27,731 nucleotides of DNA, taken from an uncultured Bacilli bacterium. GTDB taxonomy: Bacteria > Bacillota_I > Bacilli_A > RF39 > UBA660. The stretch spans positions 1 through 27,731 of the forward strand of contig CAJOQL010000102.1 in NCBI GenBank assembly GCA_905236935.1, in the 5' to 3' direction. This document shows, piece after piece, positions 6,965-14,769 of the stretch. Both the position numbers and the translations under genes were made by a program. Position 1 is the first letter of the stretch. Every line of letters begins with the position of its first letter. The notes under the pieces were generated by a model. The model searched no databases and was not told the origin of the DNA. It worked only from the letters and a program-made list of their open reading frames with translations.

Positions 6965-7255
6965 GTGAGAAAAGCAAGAAGAAAAGTGAAACTTCATACG
7001 ATAGACAAATTAATGATAGGATTTATAGTATTATTATTAGTAGCTAGTCCTATTGTAATTGTTTATTCTAAAAGTGTTCTTTCTAAGAGTAATATTGAAG
7101 TTGAGAAAATAAAAAATAAAATCGAAAAGCAAGAAACTATTAATGAGAGTATTACAATGAAGATAAATGAACTAGCTTCTCTTTCAAATATTCAGGATGT
7201 TGCAAAAAGTTATGGTTTAACTTATCAAAATGACAATATAATTGTAGTTAAATAA
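6965..7255 (+). CDS. ftsL: Cell division protein FtsL-like
   Basis: A short (about 96 residues) bitopic membrane protein. It has a basic cytoplasmic start (RKARRKVKLHTIDK), one membrane span (about residues 14-36) and a coiled-coil ectodomain (IEVEKIKNKIEKQETINESI) ending in the typical IQDVAKSYGLTYQNDNIIVV. Sequence conservation in FtsL is low, so the call depends on topology, this end motif and position between rsmH and ftsI. GTG at 6965 is preferred over TTG at 6956, because AAAGGG at 6950-6955 is properly spaced only for the GTG. FtsL bridges DivIC/FtsB and the PBP2B-FtsW synthase at the septum. Confidence 0.8.
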   Translation: MRKARRKVKLHTIDKLMIGFIVLLLVASPIVIVYSKSVLSKSNIEVEKIKNKIEKQETINESITMKINELASLSNIQDVAKSYGLTYQNDNIIVVK

Positions 7256-7267
7256 AAAGGAGATAAT

Positions 7268-9427
7268 ATGAAAAAAGCAAGCAATAATGTAAAATTCTAT
7301 AAAGTTACTGTTATTTGCTGTGCTTTTTTATTTGCAATAATAATTGCTAAACTATTATATGTAGCTGTTTCTCCTAAAGTAGATGGAATTGATTTAAAGG
7401 TTTTTGCTTTATCTAGAACAACTGCTAATAAAACAATTGAAGCAAAAAGAGGCTCAATATTTGATATTAACGGTGAGGTTTTAGCACAAGATGTTAGAAG
7501 TTATACTGTAATAGCTTATTTAGAGGAAAGTAGAACTACTAATCCTGATAAACCTCAGCATGTAGTTGATAAAGCACTTACTGCGGAAAAATTAGCACCT
7601 ATTTTAAATATGAGTAAGGAATCTATATTAAAAAAGTTAGAGTCTAAAGGTTTATATCAAATTGAACTTAGACCTGGGGGATTTAATATTACAGAATTAA
7701 AAAAACAAGAAATTGAAGCTTTGGAACTACCTGGAATTGGTTTTATAAAGGGCAGTAAAAGGGATTATCCTAATGGAGATTTTGCTTCTCATATAATTGG
7801 TTATGCTAGAAGACTAGATGGGGAAGAAATTAATGGGGAACTTGGTATTGAAGCAAAGTATAATACGGAATTGAAAGGTAAAGATGGTAGTGTTACTTAC
7901 CAAAAAGATGCATATGGTTATAAAATTGCAAATACGCCAGAAGTCATGAAAGATGCTGAAGATGGTTATGATATATATTTAACAATTGATAGTAATATTC
8001 AACTTTATTTAGAAAATGCGATTGATAAGTTAGAACCACTTGGAATGGAATGGGCAACAATTACAATTGCAGATGCTAATACGGGGGCGATAGTAGGTTC
8101 AGCATCAAGTCCTAGTTTTAATCCTAATATTTTAAATATTACTAATTATAATAATCCACTTACAAGTTATGCTTATGAGCCTGGTTCTACGATGAAGATT
8201 TATTCATTTATGGCTGCAATTGAGGAAGGATTATATAATGGTAGTGATACTTATACCTCTGGTTCTATTCCAATAGATAATTTTACAATTAGTGATTGGA
8301 ATAGAAAAGGTTGGGGAAATATTACTTATGATACAGGTTTTACTTATTCATCAAACGTAGCAGCAGTTCTTTTATCAAAAGCCCTTGGCAAGGATAAATT
8401 ACTAGATTACTATAAAAAATTTGGCTTTGGAGAGCAAACGGGAATTGAGCTATCTAATGAATATACAGGTAAGGTAAGTTTTAATTATAATTCGGAAATA
8501 GCTAGTGCATCTTTTGGGCAAGGTATTACGACAACTCCAATTCAAAATATTCAAGCTTTAACTTCTATTACAAATAAAGGTGTGGTGTTAAAGCCATATA
8601 TTATTAGTAAAATAGTTAATCCTACAACGGGAGATATAGTTTATGAAGGAAAAAAAGAAGAAGTTGGTAGGGCTGTTAGTGAGAAGACAGTAAATAAAAT
8701 TATTGATTTAATGGATCAAACGGTTAATTCAGAAGATACGGCTGTTACTGGGCATAAATATCATACTGATCAGGTAAGATTAATTGGTAAAACTGGTACA
8801 GCTCAATATACTTTAGCTAATGGTAGATATTCATCTGGTACTTATAATAATATTCGTTCTTTTGCAGGAGTATTTCCTAAGGATAATCCTAAATATATTA
8901 TTTATTTATCAATAAAGAAATTTAGTAGTCCATCTAATAAAATGGGAGAGATTGTTAAAGAGGTAGTGGAATCAGTTGCTAAATATAAAAATTTATTTGA
9001 TAAGGAATCAAATGAAGATGTTAGTAAGATATGTGAGGTATCAAATTATATTAGTAAAAATGTAGATGAAGTAAATATGGATATTTCTAATAAAGGTCTT
9101 GTTCCAATTATTATTGGTAATGGTAATAAAGTTATAAATCAGTTTCCAAATAAAAATACATCAGTTTTAAAGATGAGTAAAGTGTTTATTATAACTAATG
9201 CAGCAGAATACATAATGCCAGATATGACTAATTGGTCTAGTAGTGAAGCAATTACATTTGCTAATTTAATTCATTTATCTTATAATATAGAGGGATATGG
9301 AAGCGTATCTGCAACGAGTATTAATCCAGGTGAGATAATAACAACAGATATGACTTTAAATATTACATTAGGAGGTTTAACAAGTGAAAAAACAAACAAT
9401 GGAGTCAAAAAAGATAAAGAAAGTTAA
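7268..9427 (+). CDS. ftsI: Septal class B penicillin-binding protein (FtsI/PBP2B) with PASTA-like tail
   Basis: A 719-residue monofunctional transpeptidase. It has an N-terminal membrane anchor (about residues 12-33) and a pedestal beginning EAKRGSIFDINGEVLAQDV. The transpeptidase domain carries all three active-site motifs: S307-T-M-K310, S361-S-N363 and K508-T-G. Two PASTA-like modules follow: a degenerate one around 585-640 and one around 645-710 (IMPDMTNWSSSEAI to LNITLG). This is the architecture of B. subtilis PBP2B or SpoVD; position in the mraZ cluster favours the vegetative division enzyme. It cross-links septal peptidoglycan outside the membrane. GGAGATA precedes the ATG. The 3' end overlaps the next gene by 44 bases. 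Confidence 0.93.
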   Translation: MKKASNNVKFYKVTVICCAFLFAIIIAKLLYVAVSPKVDGIDLKVFALSRTTANKTIEAKRGSIFDINGEVLAQDVRSYTVIAYLEESRTTNPDKPQHVVDKALTAEKLAPILNMSKESILKKLESKGLYQIELRPGGFNITELKKQEIEALELPGIGFIKGSKRDYPNGDFASHIIGYARRLDGEEINGELGIEAKYNTELKGKDGSVTYQKDAYGYKIANTPEVMKDAEDGYDIYLTIDSNIQLYLENAIDKLEPLGMEWATITIADANTGAIVGSASSPSFNPNILNITNYNNPLTSYAYEPGSTMKIYSFMAAIEEGLYNGSDTYTSGSIPIDNFTISDWNRKGWGNITYDTGFTYSSNVAAVLLSKALGKDKLLDYYKKFGFGEQTGIELSNEYTGKVSFNYNSEIASASFGQGITTTPIQNIQALTSITNKGVVLKPYIISKIVNPTTGDIVYEGKKEEVGRAVSEKTVNKIIDLMDQTVNSEDTAVTGHKYHTDQVRLIGKTGTAQYTLANGRYSSGTYNNIRSFAGVFPKDNPKYIIYLSIKKFSSPSNKMGEIVKEVVESVAKYKNLFDKESNEDVSKICEVSNYISKNVDEVNMDISNKGLVPIIIGNGNKVINQFPNKNTSVLKMSKVFIITNAAEYIMPDMTNWSSSEAITFANLIHLSYNIEGYGSVSATSINPGEIITTDMTLNITLGGLTSEKTNNGVKKDKES

Positions 9428-9929
9428 AAGGTTTTTAAAATCATATAAGCCAATACTTATTATATTAATCATATTTGTAGCTATTTTAATAACCTACTGT
9501 GCATATTTACTTAAAAGTGTTAAAGTTTATACTTTTAATGGTAAAAGTGAATATGTAGAAATATATAATGGAGTAATTAGTTTAAATTATAATATTAATT
9601 TATTAGAAGGTAGTGATGTTACCTATAAGAAAGATAAAGATGTAACAGTAGTAGATTATAAGATTGGTTATTATGTTAAAGATGGAGATAATTTATTATC
9701 TTTAGCTGTAGTAGAAGATGCTGACCAAGAAGGTTTTTCTTTAAAAGCAGTACTTCAAGGTAAAGGAACTTTTAATATAACAGAACTTAATAGTAATCAT
9801 AAATTTTTTAATAAAGATAAAATTGAACTTTTAAATAATGGTTTATATTTTGTAATTGAAGCTAAAGATAAAAAAGGTAATGATATTATGGATGTTACAA
9901 AGTTAGATGTTACAAAAATAACTAAATAA
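9384..9929 (+). CDS. Hypothetical single-pass membrane protein following ftsI
   Basis: I do not recognise this 181-residue protein. It has a strongly basic cytoplasmic start (MKKQTMESKKIKKVKRFLKS), one membrane span (about 23-45, ILIILIIFVAILITYCAYLL) and an extracytoplasmic beta-rich region of about 135 residues with alternating hydrophobic strands and no cysteine. The GTG start at 9384 is supported by TAGGAGG eight bases upstream. It lies within the last 44 bases of ftsI in another frame, an unusually deep overlap that implies strict coupling. The place where mraY would usually follow is thus taken by this gene, and the operon then meets a convergent gene. A cell envelope or division role is a reasonable guess from context only. 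Confidence 0.75.
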   Translation: MKKQTMESKKIKKVKRFLKSYKPILIILIIFVAILITYCAYLLKSVKVYTFNGKSEYVEIYNGVISLNYNINLLEGSDVTYKKDKDVTVVDYKIGYYVKDGDNLLSLAVVEDADQEGFSLKAVLQGKGTFNITELNSNHKFFNKDKIELLNNGLYFVIEAKDKKGNDIMDVTKLDVTKITK

Positions 9930-10851
9930 AATAATTTTTGTAGATATTATTATCAATTAGGTAAGTAATTTCTTTGACTTCGTAATTATCTTTAATAGAT
10001 AAATTCATAGAATAAATAACTGTTTCAAGTAAATTAGAATTATTTAAATTATTAAATAGTTCTTTTTTTAAGTTTATTTCCATAATATCACTAGATAATT
10101 TATACTCTAAATCTTTTGATGCTTTTAAATAACTAATTAAACCAGTTTGATAGCTTGCTTTACTAGATAATTCGTTAATAATAACTTCCATTTTTTCATT
10201 TTTTTCATTATTTATTATGGTTACTGGTACATAGTAATAATAATCATCCATTTTTGATAAATAGTATATGGTTGTTTTGACGGCTCCATTAATACTAGTA
10301 ATATCATATCTTTTATTAATACCAAAAGATCTATCTAAAATAGGATTAATATTTTTACCAGATTTTGGCATTTTATCTAAAAGATTATCTTCAACGTATA
10401 GGGAAATACTATCTATACCATCAATACTAGTTAGAGAATAAATAATACTACTAAGCATTTTTTCTTCTATATTTTCATCTACATTTAAAAACTCTTTAGA
10501 AAAATTAAGTTTTACTAGTGATTTATCTATGCTAACTGATAAAAGTTTAGTATTTTCAGGAATTAAGGGAGTAAAACCTTCTTTGATATAGTTTGAATTT
10601 TTACTATTAATAGTTAAGTAGTTTATAATTTCATATATCTTTTTTTCGGTATCTGTTTCATTTAAATATACAGATACTCTAGAAATATAATCATTTTGAT
10701 CTTTTAAATAAATAATAGCTTCTTTAGAAATATCTTTTTTGAAATTTAGTTTTAATTCTTTTTCTTTTGTAGGAAATATATAAATAATAAATACTATAAA
10801 TAGGCAAGATGAAACTAACAATATTTTTTTAATAAGTTTGTTTTTGAGCAT
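9922..10851 (-). CDS. gerM: GerMN-domain lipoprotein-like/sporulation membrane protein (GerM-like)
   Basis: A 309-residue protein starting with an N-terminal membrane anchor (LIKKILLVSSCLFIVFIIYIF) and carrying two GerMN-like repeats. The first is at about residues 60-165 (KIYEIINYLTI, TKLLSVSIDKSLVKLNFSKE, SSIIYSLTSIDGIDSISLYV); the second is at about 195-300 (TTIYYLSKMDDYYYYVPVTI, MEINLKKELFN, TVIYSMNLSIKDNYEVKEITY). GerM of Bacillus is an envelope protein that links SpoIIIAH-SpoIIQ complexes during spore formation, so location beside spoIIIAH fits. ATG at 10851 is chosen because GGAGG lies directly before it; an upstream TTG is unlikely. It overlaps the convergent membrane-protein gene by 8 bases with no terminator between them. 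Confidence 0.82.
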   Translation of the reverse strand: MLKNKLIKKILLVSSCLFIVFIIYIFPTKEKELKLNFKKDISKEAIIYLKDQNDYISRVSVYLNETDTEKKIYEIINYLTINSKNSNYIKEGFTPLIPENTKLLSVSIDKSLVKLNFSKEFLNVDENIEEKMLSSIIYSLTSIDGIDSISLYVEDNLLDKMPKSGKNINPILDRSFGINKRYDITSINGAVKTTIYYLSKMDDYYYYVPVTIINNEKNEKMEVIINELSSKASYQTGLISYLKASKDLEYKLSSDIMEINLKKELFNNLNNSNLLETVIYSMNLSIKDNYEVKEITYLIDNNIYKNYFI

Positions 10852-10885
10852 AACATCCTCCAATAAAAGTATATTCTTATATACT

Positions 10886-10910
10886 AAAAAAAGTCGTAAA
10901 AAAACGACTT
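10886..10910 (-). terminator. Terminator of gerE
   Basis: Read on the minus strand, AAGTCGT (10910-10904), a loop of six T and ACGACTT (10897-10891) are followed by a T-tract to 10886. It overlaps the gerE stop codon and separates gerE from the GerMN gene, which therefore probably has its own promoter or depends on read-through. Confidence 0.8.
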
Positions 10911-11115
10911 ATAAAGATATTTCACCTAATTTTATTAATTCTAAGATAGCACCAGATCTAGTTTTAACTTCAAGTTTTTGCATAACATTAGAGATATGGT
11001 TTCTTACAGTTTTTTCACTAATATTTAAATCGTAACTAATTTCTTTAGTGCTTTTATTTAATATAAGTAAGTCAAATATTTCTTTTTCTCTTTTTGTTAA
11101 AAAATTTTTGTTCAT
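10909..11115 (-). CDS. gerE: GerE-like LuxR-type transcriptional regulator
   Basis: At 68 residues this is a stand-alone LuxR-type helix-turn-helix domain with no receiver or sensor part. It is nearly the size of B. subtilis GerE (74) and collinear with it: LTKREKEIFDLLI, then STKEISYDLNISEKTVRNHI and SNVMQKLEVKTRSGAILELI, ending LGEISL (GerE ends MGELEL). GerE is the last regulator of the mother-cell programme, acting with sigma-K on late coat genes. Here it sits downstream of spoIIIAH. A GAGGT ribosome binding site and a sigma-K-like promoter precede it. Other tiny LuxR proteins exist, but the match plus sporulation neighbours make GerE the best call. Confidence 0.88.
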   Translation of the reverse strand: MNKNFLTKREKEIFDLLILNKSTKEISYDLNISEKTVRNHISNVMQKLEVKTRSGAILELIKLGEISL

Positions 11116-11144
11116 CTTACCTCACTTTCAAGCTTCTTCATAAG

Positions 11145-11173
11145 TATTTTATGAAAAATACAAGAAAGTGGTG
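11145..11173 (-). promoter_or_regulatory. Sigma-K-like promoter of gerE
   Basis: On the minus strand CACC (11173-11170) is followed after 16 bp by CATAAAATA (11153-11145). This fits the mother-cell sigma-K pattern (AC at -35, CATAnnnTA at -10). The position, about 30 bases before the gerE ATG, and the known sigma-K dependence of gerE support it. The same stretch holds an inverted repeat (TTCATAA/TTATGAA). Confidence 0.5.
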
Positions 11174-11177
11174 ATAA

Positions 11178-11672
11178 TTACTGATATTTGACGGTTATAT
11201 ATTTCTTTTCTTTAAATTCGTTTTGAATAGTTCTTATAATATCATTAGCACTTTTGAAAGAACCATCCTTTGATGAGATAATGACATTTATTTGATCGTC
11301 TTTTATTTTAATAAAACTTTTTAAATTATAGGTTTTAAGAATAAGTGATTCAAGAGCATCTTCTTTTCCTTTATTAAGATTGATATTTTGTAATCTTTCA
11401 TAGGCATTGTTTTTTTCTTCGGCATTTTTTTCATTATCTAAAAGAGTTTTTTGTAATTCTTCCATTTGAGCTAGAACTTTTTCATCATCTTCAACTCTTA
11501 AAGTTGCTAGGGCATCATCACTACTTGTTACTACGCTTGTTTTATTGCTTTTTGTATTTTCACTTTCAATTAAACTTGATAAAGAGCTTTCTGGTAATGC
11601 AATGTAATAAACTGATAATACTAAAATAAGACTAAATAATGTTAAAAACCATAATTTTTGTTTATTAATCAT
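11178..11672 (-). CDS. spoIIIAH: Stage III sporulation protein AH-like
   Basis: A 164-residue protein with an N-terminal membrane span (residues about 8-27) beginning MINKQKLWFLTLFSLILVLS. This is almost superposable on B. subtilis SpoIIIAH (MLKKQTVWLLTMLSLVVVLS), including VYYIALPES after it. A helical charged region follows (NAEEKNNAYERLQNINLNKG), then a C-terminal ring-building-motif-like domain (IKIKDDQINVIISSKDG, ANDIIRTIQNEF). SpoIIIAH in the mother-cell membrane pairs with SpoIIQ of the forespore to make the engulfment channel. It is shorter than the Bacillus protein (218) because the linker is reduced. It stands apart from any spoIIIAA-AG genes, at least in this window. GGAGG precedes the ATG. 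Confidence 0.9.
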   Translation of the reverse strand: MINKQKLWFLTLFSLILVLSVYYIALPESSLSSLIESENTKSNKTSVVTSSDDALATLRVEDDEKVLAQMEELQKTLLDNEKNAEEKNNAYERLQNINLNKGKEDALESLILKTYNLKSFIKIKDDQINVIISSKDGSFKSANDIIRTIQNEFKEKKYITVKYQ

Positions 11673-11796
11673 ATTTCCTCCATTAGTAAATTATATTAGT
11701 TAATATTTCTTTTTAGTACTAAATAATTTTTATAGTTTATATATATTTTTTATTAGTGGTATAATTTTTCTTTTTCCTAAAAAGTTATGAAAAACA

Positions 11797-11825
11797 TTGA
11801 TAATTTTAAGACAAGATAGTAAGAT
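11797..11825 (+). promoter_or_regulatory. Promoter of the CmpB-like gene
   Basis: TTGATA (11797-11802), a 17-bp spacer and TAAGAT (11820-11825), followed by AGGAG and the ATG at 11846. A second possible extended -10 (TGGTATAAT, 11757-11765) lies upstream but has no good -35. Confidence 0.6.
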
Positions 11826-11845
11826 TTATTATAGGAGAACAAATT

Positions 11846-12535
11846 ATGAGAAACATATATTTTTATTTTTTACTTTTTTATTTGTACTCTATAATTGGAT
11901 ATATTGCTGAGGTAATTTTTGTATATATAGGGGAAAAGAAATGGATTAATAGGGGTTATTTAATTGGGCCATATTTGCCAATTTATGGTTGTGGTGCTAT
12001 GTTAATTTCCTATTTACTTACTGGTTATTATAATGATCCTTTTGTTGTATTTATATTTAGTATGATTATTTGTTCCTCTATTGAGTATGCAACAAGTGTT
12101 GTATTAGAAAAGATATTTAATCGTAGATGGTGGGATTATTCATGGCGGAAATATCATATTAATGGTAGAGTATGTTTATTTAATAGTATTTTTTTTGCTT
12201 TTGGAGGATTAGTGATTATTTATATAACAAATCCAATATTATATATGTTTTTAGATAGTGTTTCGATTGGAAAACAACGAATAGCATTTTTTATTTTAAC
12301 TGTTTTAATAATAGTAGATTTAATAATTAGTACGATAGATGCTTATAGGGTAAGCAATATTGCAGGACATTTAGATGCAATATTAAATGAATATACGAAA
12401 AATAAAAATATTAAAATTAATAAAATAAGAACAAGACTATTTGATGCTTTTCCTTATATTATTAAAAATAAAAGAGTTCTCAAAAGATTAAAAACTCTAA
12501 AAAAAGATTTTGCAAAACAGAAAAAACTGCAGTAA
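11846..12535 (+). CDS. Putative ABC-transporter type IV (CmpB-like) membrane protein
   Basis: A 229-residue polytopic membrane protein with about five spans. It carries the signature phrases of the CmpB family (putative ABC-transporter type IV): INRGYLIGPYLPIYGCGAML near residues 33-52, SIEYATSVVLEKIFNRRWWD around 74-93, and HINGRVCLFNSIFF. A basic cytoplasmic tail (KTLKKDFAKQKKLQ) follows. The family's transport role is unproven; it is widespread and functionally obscure in Firmicutes. No ATPase partner adjoins it here: the next gene is an exporter of a different type with its own fused ATPase. It is divergent from spoIIIAH. Confidence 0.8.
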   Translation: MRNIYFYFLLFYLYSIIGYIAEVIFVYIGEKKWINRGYLIGPYLPIYGCGAMLISYLLTGYYNDPFVVFIFSMIICSSIEYATSVVLEKIFNRRWWDYSWRKYHINGRVCLFNSIFFAFGGLVIIYITNPILYMFLDSVSIGKQRIAFFILTVLIIVDLIISTIDAYRVSNIAGHLDAILNEYTKNKNIKINKIRTRLFDAFPYIIKNKRVLKRLKTLKKDFAKQKKLQ

Positions 12536-12553
12536 AAAATTGCAGATTTTTTT
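12527..12553 (+). terminator. Terminator after the CmpB-like gene
   Basis: CTGCA (12527-12531) and TGCAG (12541-12545) flanked by A- and T-tracts, with T-run 12547-12553. The stem extends through A/T pairs with one bulge. It overlaps the stop codon. Confidence 0.65.
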
Positions 12554-12650
12554 GACTTTTCAACAAAATAAAAAAGTTATTAACAAAATGCAAAAATAAA
12601 AAAGGAAATAGCCCTTTAACCGGTAATATAAATAATAGAGGGTGAAAAGT

Positions 12651-14630
12651 ATGAAAGATATTGTAGTTAAGCAAAATGATTATTCTAGTTGTGGAGCATG
12701 TTCACTTCTTTCAATAATTAAGTATTATGGAGGATATGTTCCGCTTGAAATTATTAAACTGGATACTTTAACTGACAATAATGGAACAAGCTTTTATAAT
12801 TTAAAAGAAGCTAGTATTAAATATGGTTTTGAAGCGATAGGCTATAAAAATGCTAATATAGAATCTTTTAATCCACCATTTATTGTTCAAATTAAGTCAA
12901 ATAATTTATTTCATTTTATGGTAGTTTATGAAGTGCATGATGATTATTTATTATGTATGGATCCTAACTATGGAATTAAGAAATATTTTTATAGGGATTT
13001 TAAGAAAATATTTACCGGTAATATTTTAAAGTTAAGTCCGATAAACCAAATAGTGCATTATAAAAAGAATAATTATTTAAAAGATTTATTTATTAGAATG
13101 TATAAGCAAAATTTTATGGTATTTTTATTTATTGAATTCCTTTCAGTAGTAGTTTTTATATTATCTTTAATTAATACTTTTTATTTAAAAGATATTACTA
13201 ATAATATTAAATTAATAATTATATTTATAATAATTCTGCTTTTAAAAAATATGTTAGATTATATTAAAAATAGTTTATTAGCATATTTAAATAAAAATAA
13301 TAATAATTATCTAATTAAAGATTATCTTAATCATATTTTTTCTTTACCCTCAAAATATTTGCAGTTAAATAGGAAAGGAGAAATAACTTCAAGAATTAAT
13401 GACTTAAATAATATAAAAGATTTATTTACTAGAGAAGCAGTAAATTTATTAATTTATAGTTTATTTTTACTAATTATTTTATTAATTATGTTTATGATGA
13501 ATTATAGATTATCAATATTATTAATTTTTCTTAGTGCATTATATTTATTAAGTATTTATTTAATTAATAAAAAAGGATTTAAGTATTATTTAAATTATTT
13601 AAATAGTAATGGCAATTTAATGGATAGTATTATTGAGAAAATATATATTCTTGTGAATATTAAGAATTTAGGAAAAGAAGAGTATTTTTTAAATAAACTT
13701 TATTTATCTTTAAATGATAATACTACTAATCAGTATAAATTAGATAAATATTTAAATATGATAAATGTAATTAATCATTTATATAGAGATTTTAGTTTAG
13801 TATTAATATTTATTATTAGTCGTAATGTTAGTAATATATTAATTTATATATTGTATTATAATTATTACCAGGAGATAATTACTTATTATGGTTCAATATT
13901 ACCTAATATAAGCTATTTTAAAGGGATTTTGTCTAGGTTGAATGGAATTTATTATTTAACAGTAAATGATGATAATAAAGGTTCTAAATTAATTAAAAAT
14001 AATAATATAAAAATAAATAATTTATCATATGTAGTTAATTTAAATAATATATTTTATAATTATAATTTAAATATTAAATCTAATGAAAAAGTTCTTATTA
14101 AAGGATCTAATGGAATTGGAAAATCAACTTTATTAAATATTATAAATGGTAATATTGATGAGTTTGAAGGTACAATAATTATTGGACAAGAAAATATTAA
14201 AAATATTAGTAAGAAATCTTTAAAGAAAAAAGTGTTATACTGTGGAGATAAAGATTCATTATATGTAGATACAGTTTTAAATAATATTATTTTAGATATG
14301 CCTTTTGATAATAAAAAGTTTCATATAATTGAAAATATTCTATTTTTAAAATCTATTGTAAGTAAAAAAGAAAACATGTATGAAACAATTGTTAATGATA
14401 ATTTTAGTGGAGGTGAAAGGCAAAGAATTATATTAGCAAGATGTTTATATATGGATAGTGATATTTTACTTTTAGATGAAGCTTTATCAGAGGTTAATTA
14501 TTATTTAAGACATAAGATTATATATCAAATAAATAATTATTATAAAAATAAAACTATTATATATGTTAGTCATAATTTAGAAGATAATTATTTTGATAGA
14601 ATTATAAATTTAACTGCTAGAAAGGATTAG
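12651..14630 (+). CDS. Peptidase C39-containing bacteriocin-type ABC exporter
   Basis: A 659-residue bacteriocin maturation and export protein with three parts. The N-terminal C39 protease has Q8 and C14 in KQNDYSSCGACS, H88 in LFHFMVVYE and D104 in MDPNYG, so the catalytic set is complete. The transmembrane domain spans about 150-430. The ATPase has Walker A GSNGIGKST near 485-493, signature FSGGERQR near 585 and Walker B ILLLDEA, then SHN. It should cut leaders after double glycine and export the two peptides encoded next. The Q-loop is odd: LYCGDKDSLY stands where a Gln is expected, and the D-loop reads SEVN rather than SALD. ATG at 12651 is used (GAGGGTG upstream). The 115-base gap before it holds only a weak AAAGG/CCTTT hairpin. 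Confidence 0.92.
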   Translation: MKDIVVKQNDYSSCGACSLLSIIKYYGGYVPLEIIKLDTLTDNNGTSFYNLKEASIKYGFEAIGYKNANIESFNPPFIVQIKSNNLFHFMVVYEVHDDYLLCMDPNYGIKKYFYRDFKKIFTGNILKLSPINQIVHYKKNNYLKDLFIRMYKQNFMVFLFIEFLSVVVFILSLINTFYLKDITNNIKLIIIFIIILLLKNMLDYIKNSLLAYLNKNNNNYLIKDYLNHIFSLPSKYLQLNRKGEITSRINDLNNIKDLFTREAVNLLIYSLFLLIILLIMFMMNYRLSILLIFLSALYLLSIYLINKKGFKYYLNYLNSNGNLMDSIIEKIYILVNIKNLGKEEYFLNKLYLSLNDNTTNQYKLDKYLNMINVINHLYRDFSLVLIFIISRNVSNILIYILYYNYYQEIITYYGSILPNISYFKGILSRLNGIYYLTVNDDNKGSKLIKNNNIKINNLSYVVNLNNIFYNYNLNIKSNEKVLIKGSNGIGKSTLLNIINGNIDEFEGTIIIGQENIKNISKKSLKKKVLYCGDKDSLYVDTVLNNIILDMPFDNKKFHIIENILFLKSIVSKKENMYETIVNDNFSGGERQRIILARCLYMDSDILLLDEALSEVNYYLRHKIIYQINNYYKNKTIIYVSHNLEDNYFDRIINLTARKD

Positions 14631-14634
14631 AAAC

Positions 14635-14769
14635 ATGCTAAGTAATAATGAATTATCTAAAATTATAGGTGGAAAAGTAAATTATGGAATATTTGCTGTA
14701 ATAGCTGTAGCAATAAGTCTTATAGCAGGTATTCTAGATGGTTATTTTAGACCATCAAAATGTAACTAA
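14635..14769 (+). CDS. Double-glycine-leader bacteriocin-like peptide A
   Basis: A 44-residue precursor, missed by length cut-offs. The leader MLSNNELSKIIGG (1-13) has the ELxxIxGG pattern of C39 substrates. The predicted 31-residue mature peptide begins KVNYGIFAVIAVAISLIAGI and ends in DGYFRPSKCN, a single membrane-active-looking hydrophobic helix with a polar, Cys-containing tail. AAAGG lies nine bases before the ATG, and the gene starts five bases after the exporter gene. The leader shares NNEL and the IxGG end with peptide B. The product could be one half of a two-peptide bacteriocin or a signalling peptide. No known bacteriocin is recognised. Confidence 0.8.
   Translation: MLSNNELSKIIGGKVNYGIFAVIAVAISLIAGILDGYFRPSKCN

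Noticed and set aside
11673..11845. A sigma-E promoter for spoIIIAH and an operator at TTTAGTACTAAA (11712-11723)
   Set aside because: Only loose similarity to sigma-E boxes could be found, and a 12-bp palindrome in such AT-rich DNA may be chance.
12536..12650. A riboswitch or attenuator before the exporter
   Set aside because: Only a weak 5-bp AAAGG/CCTTT stem is present, with no known aptamer pattern; promoter boxes here are also unconvincing.
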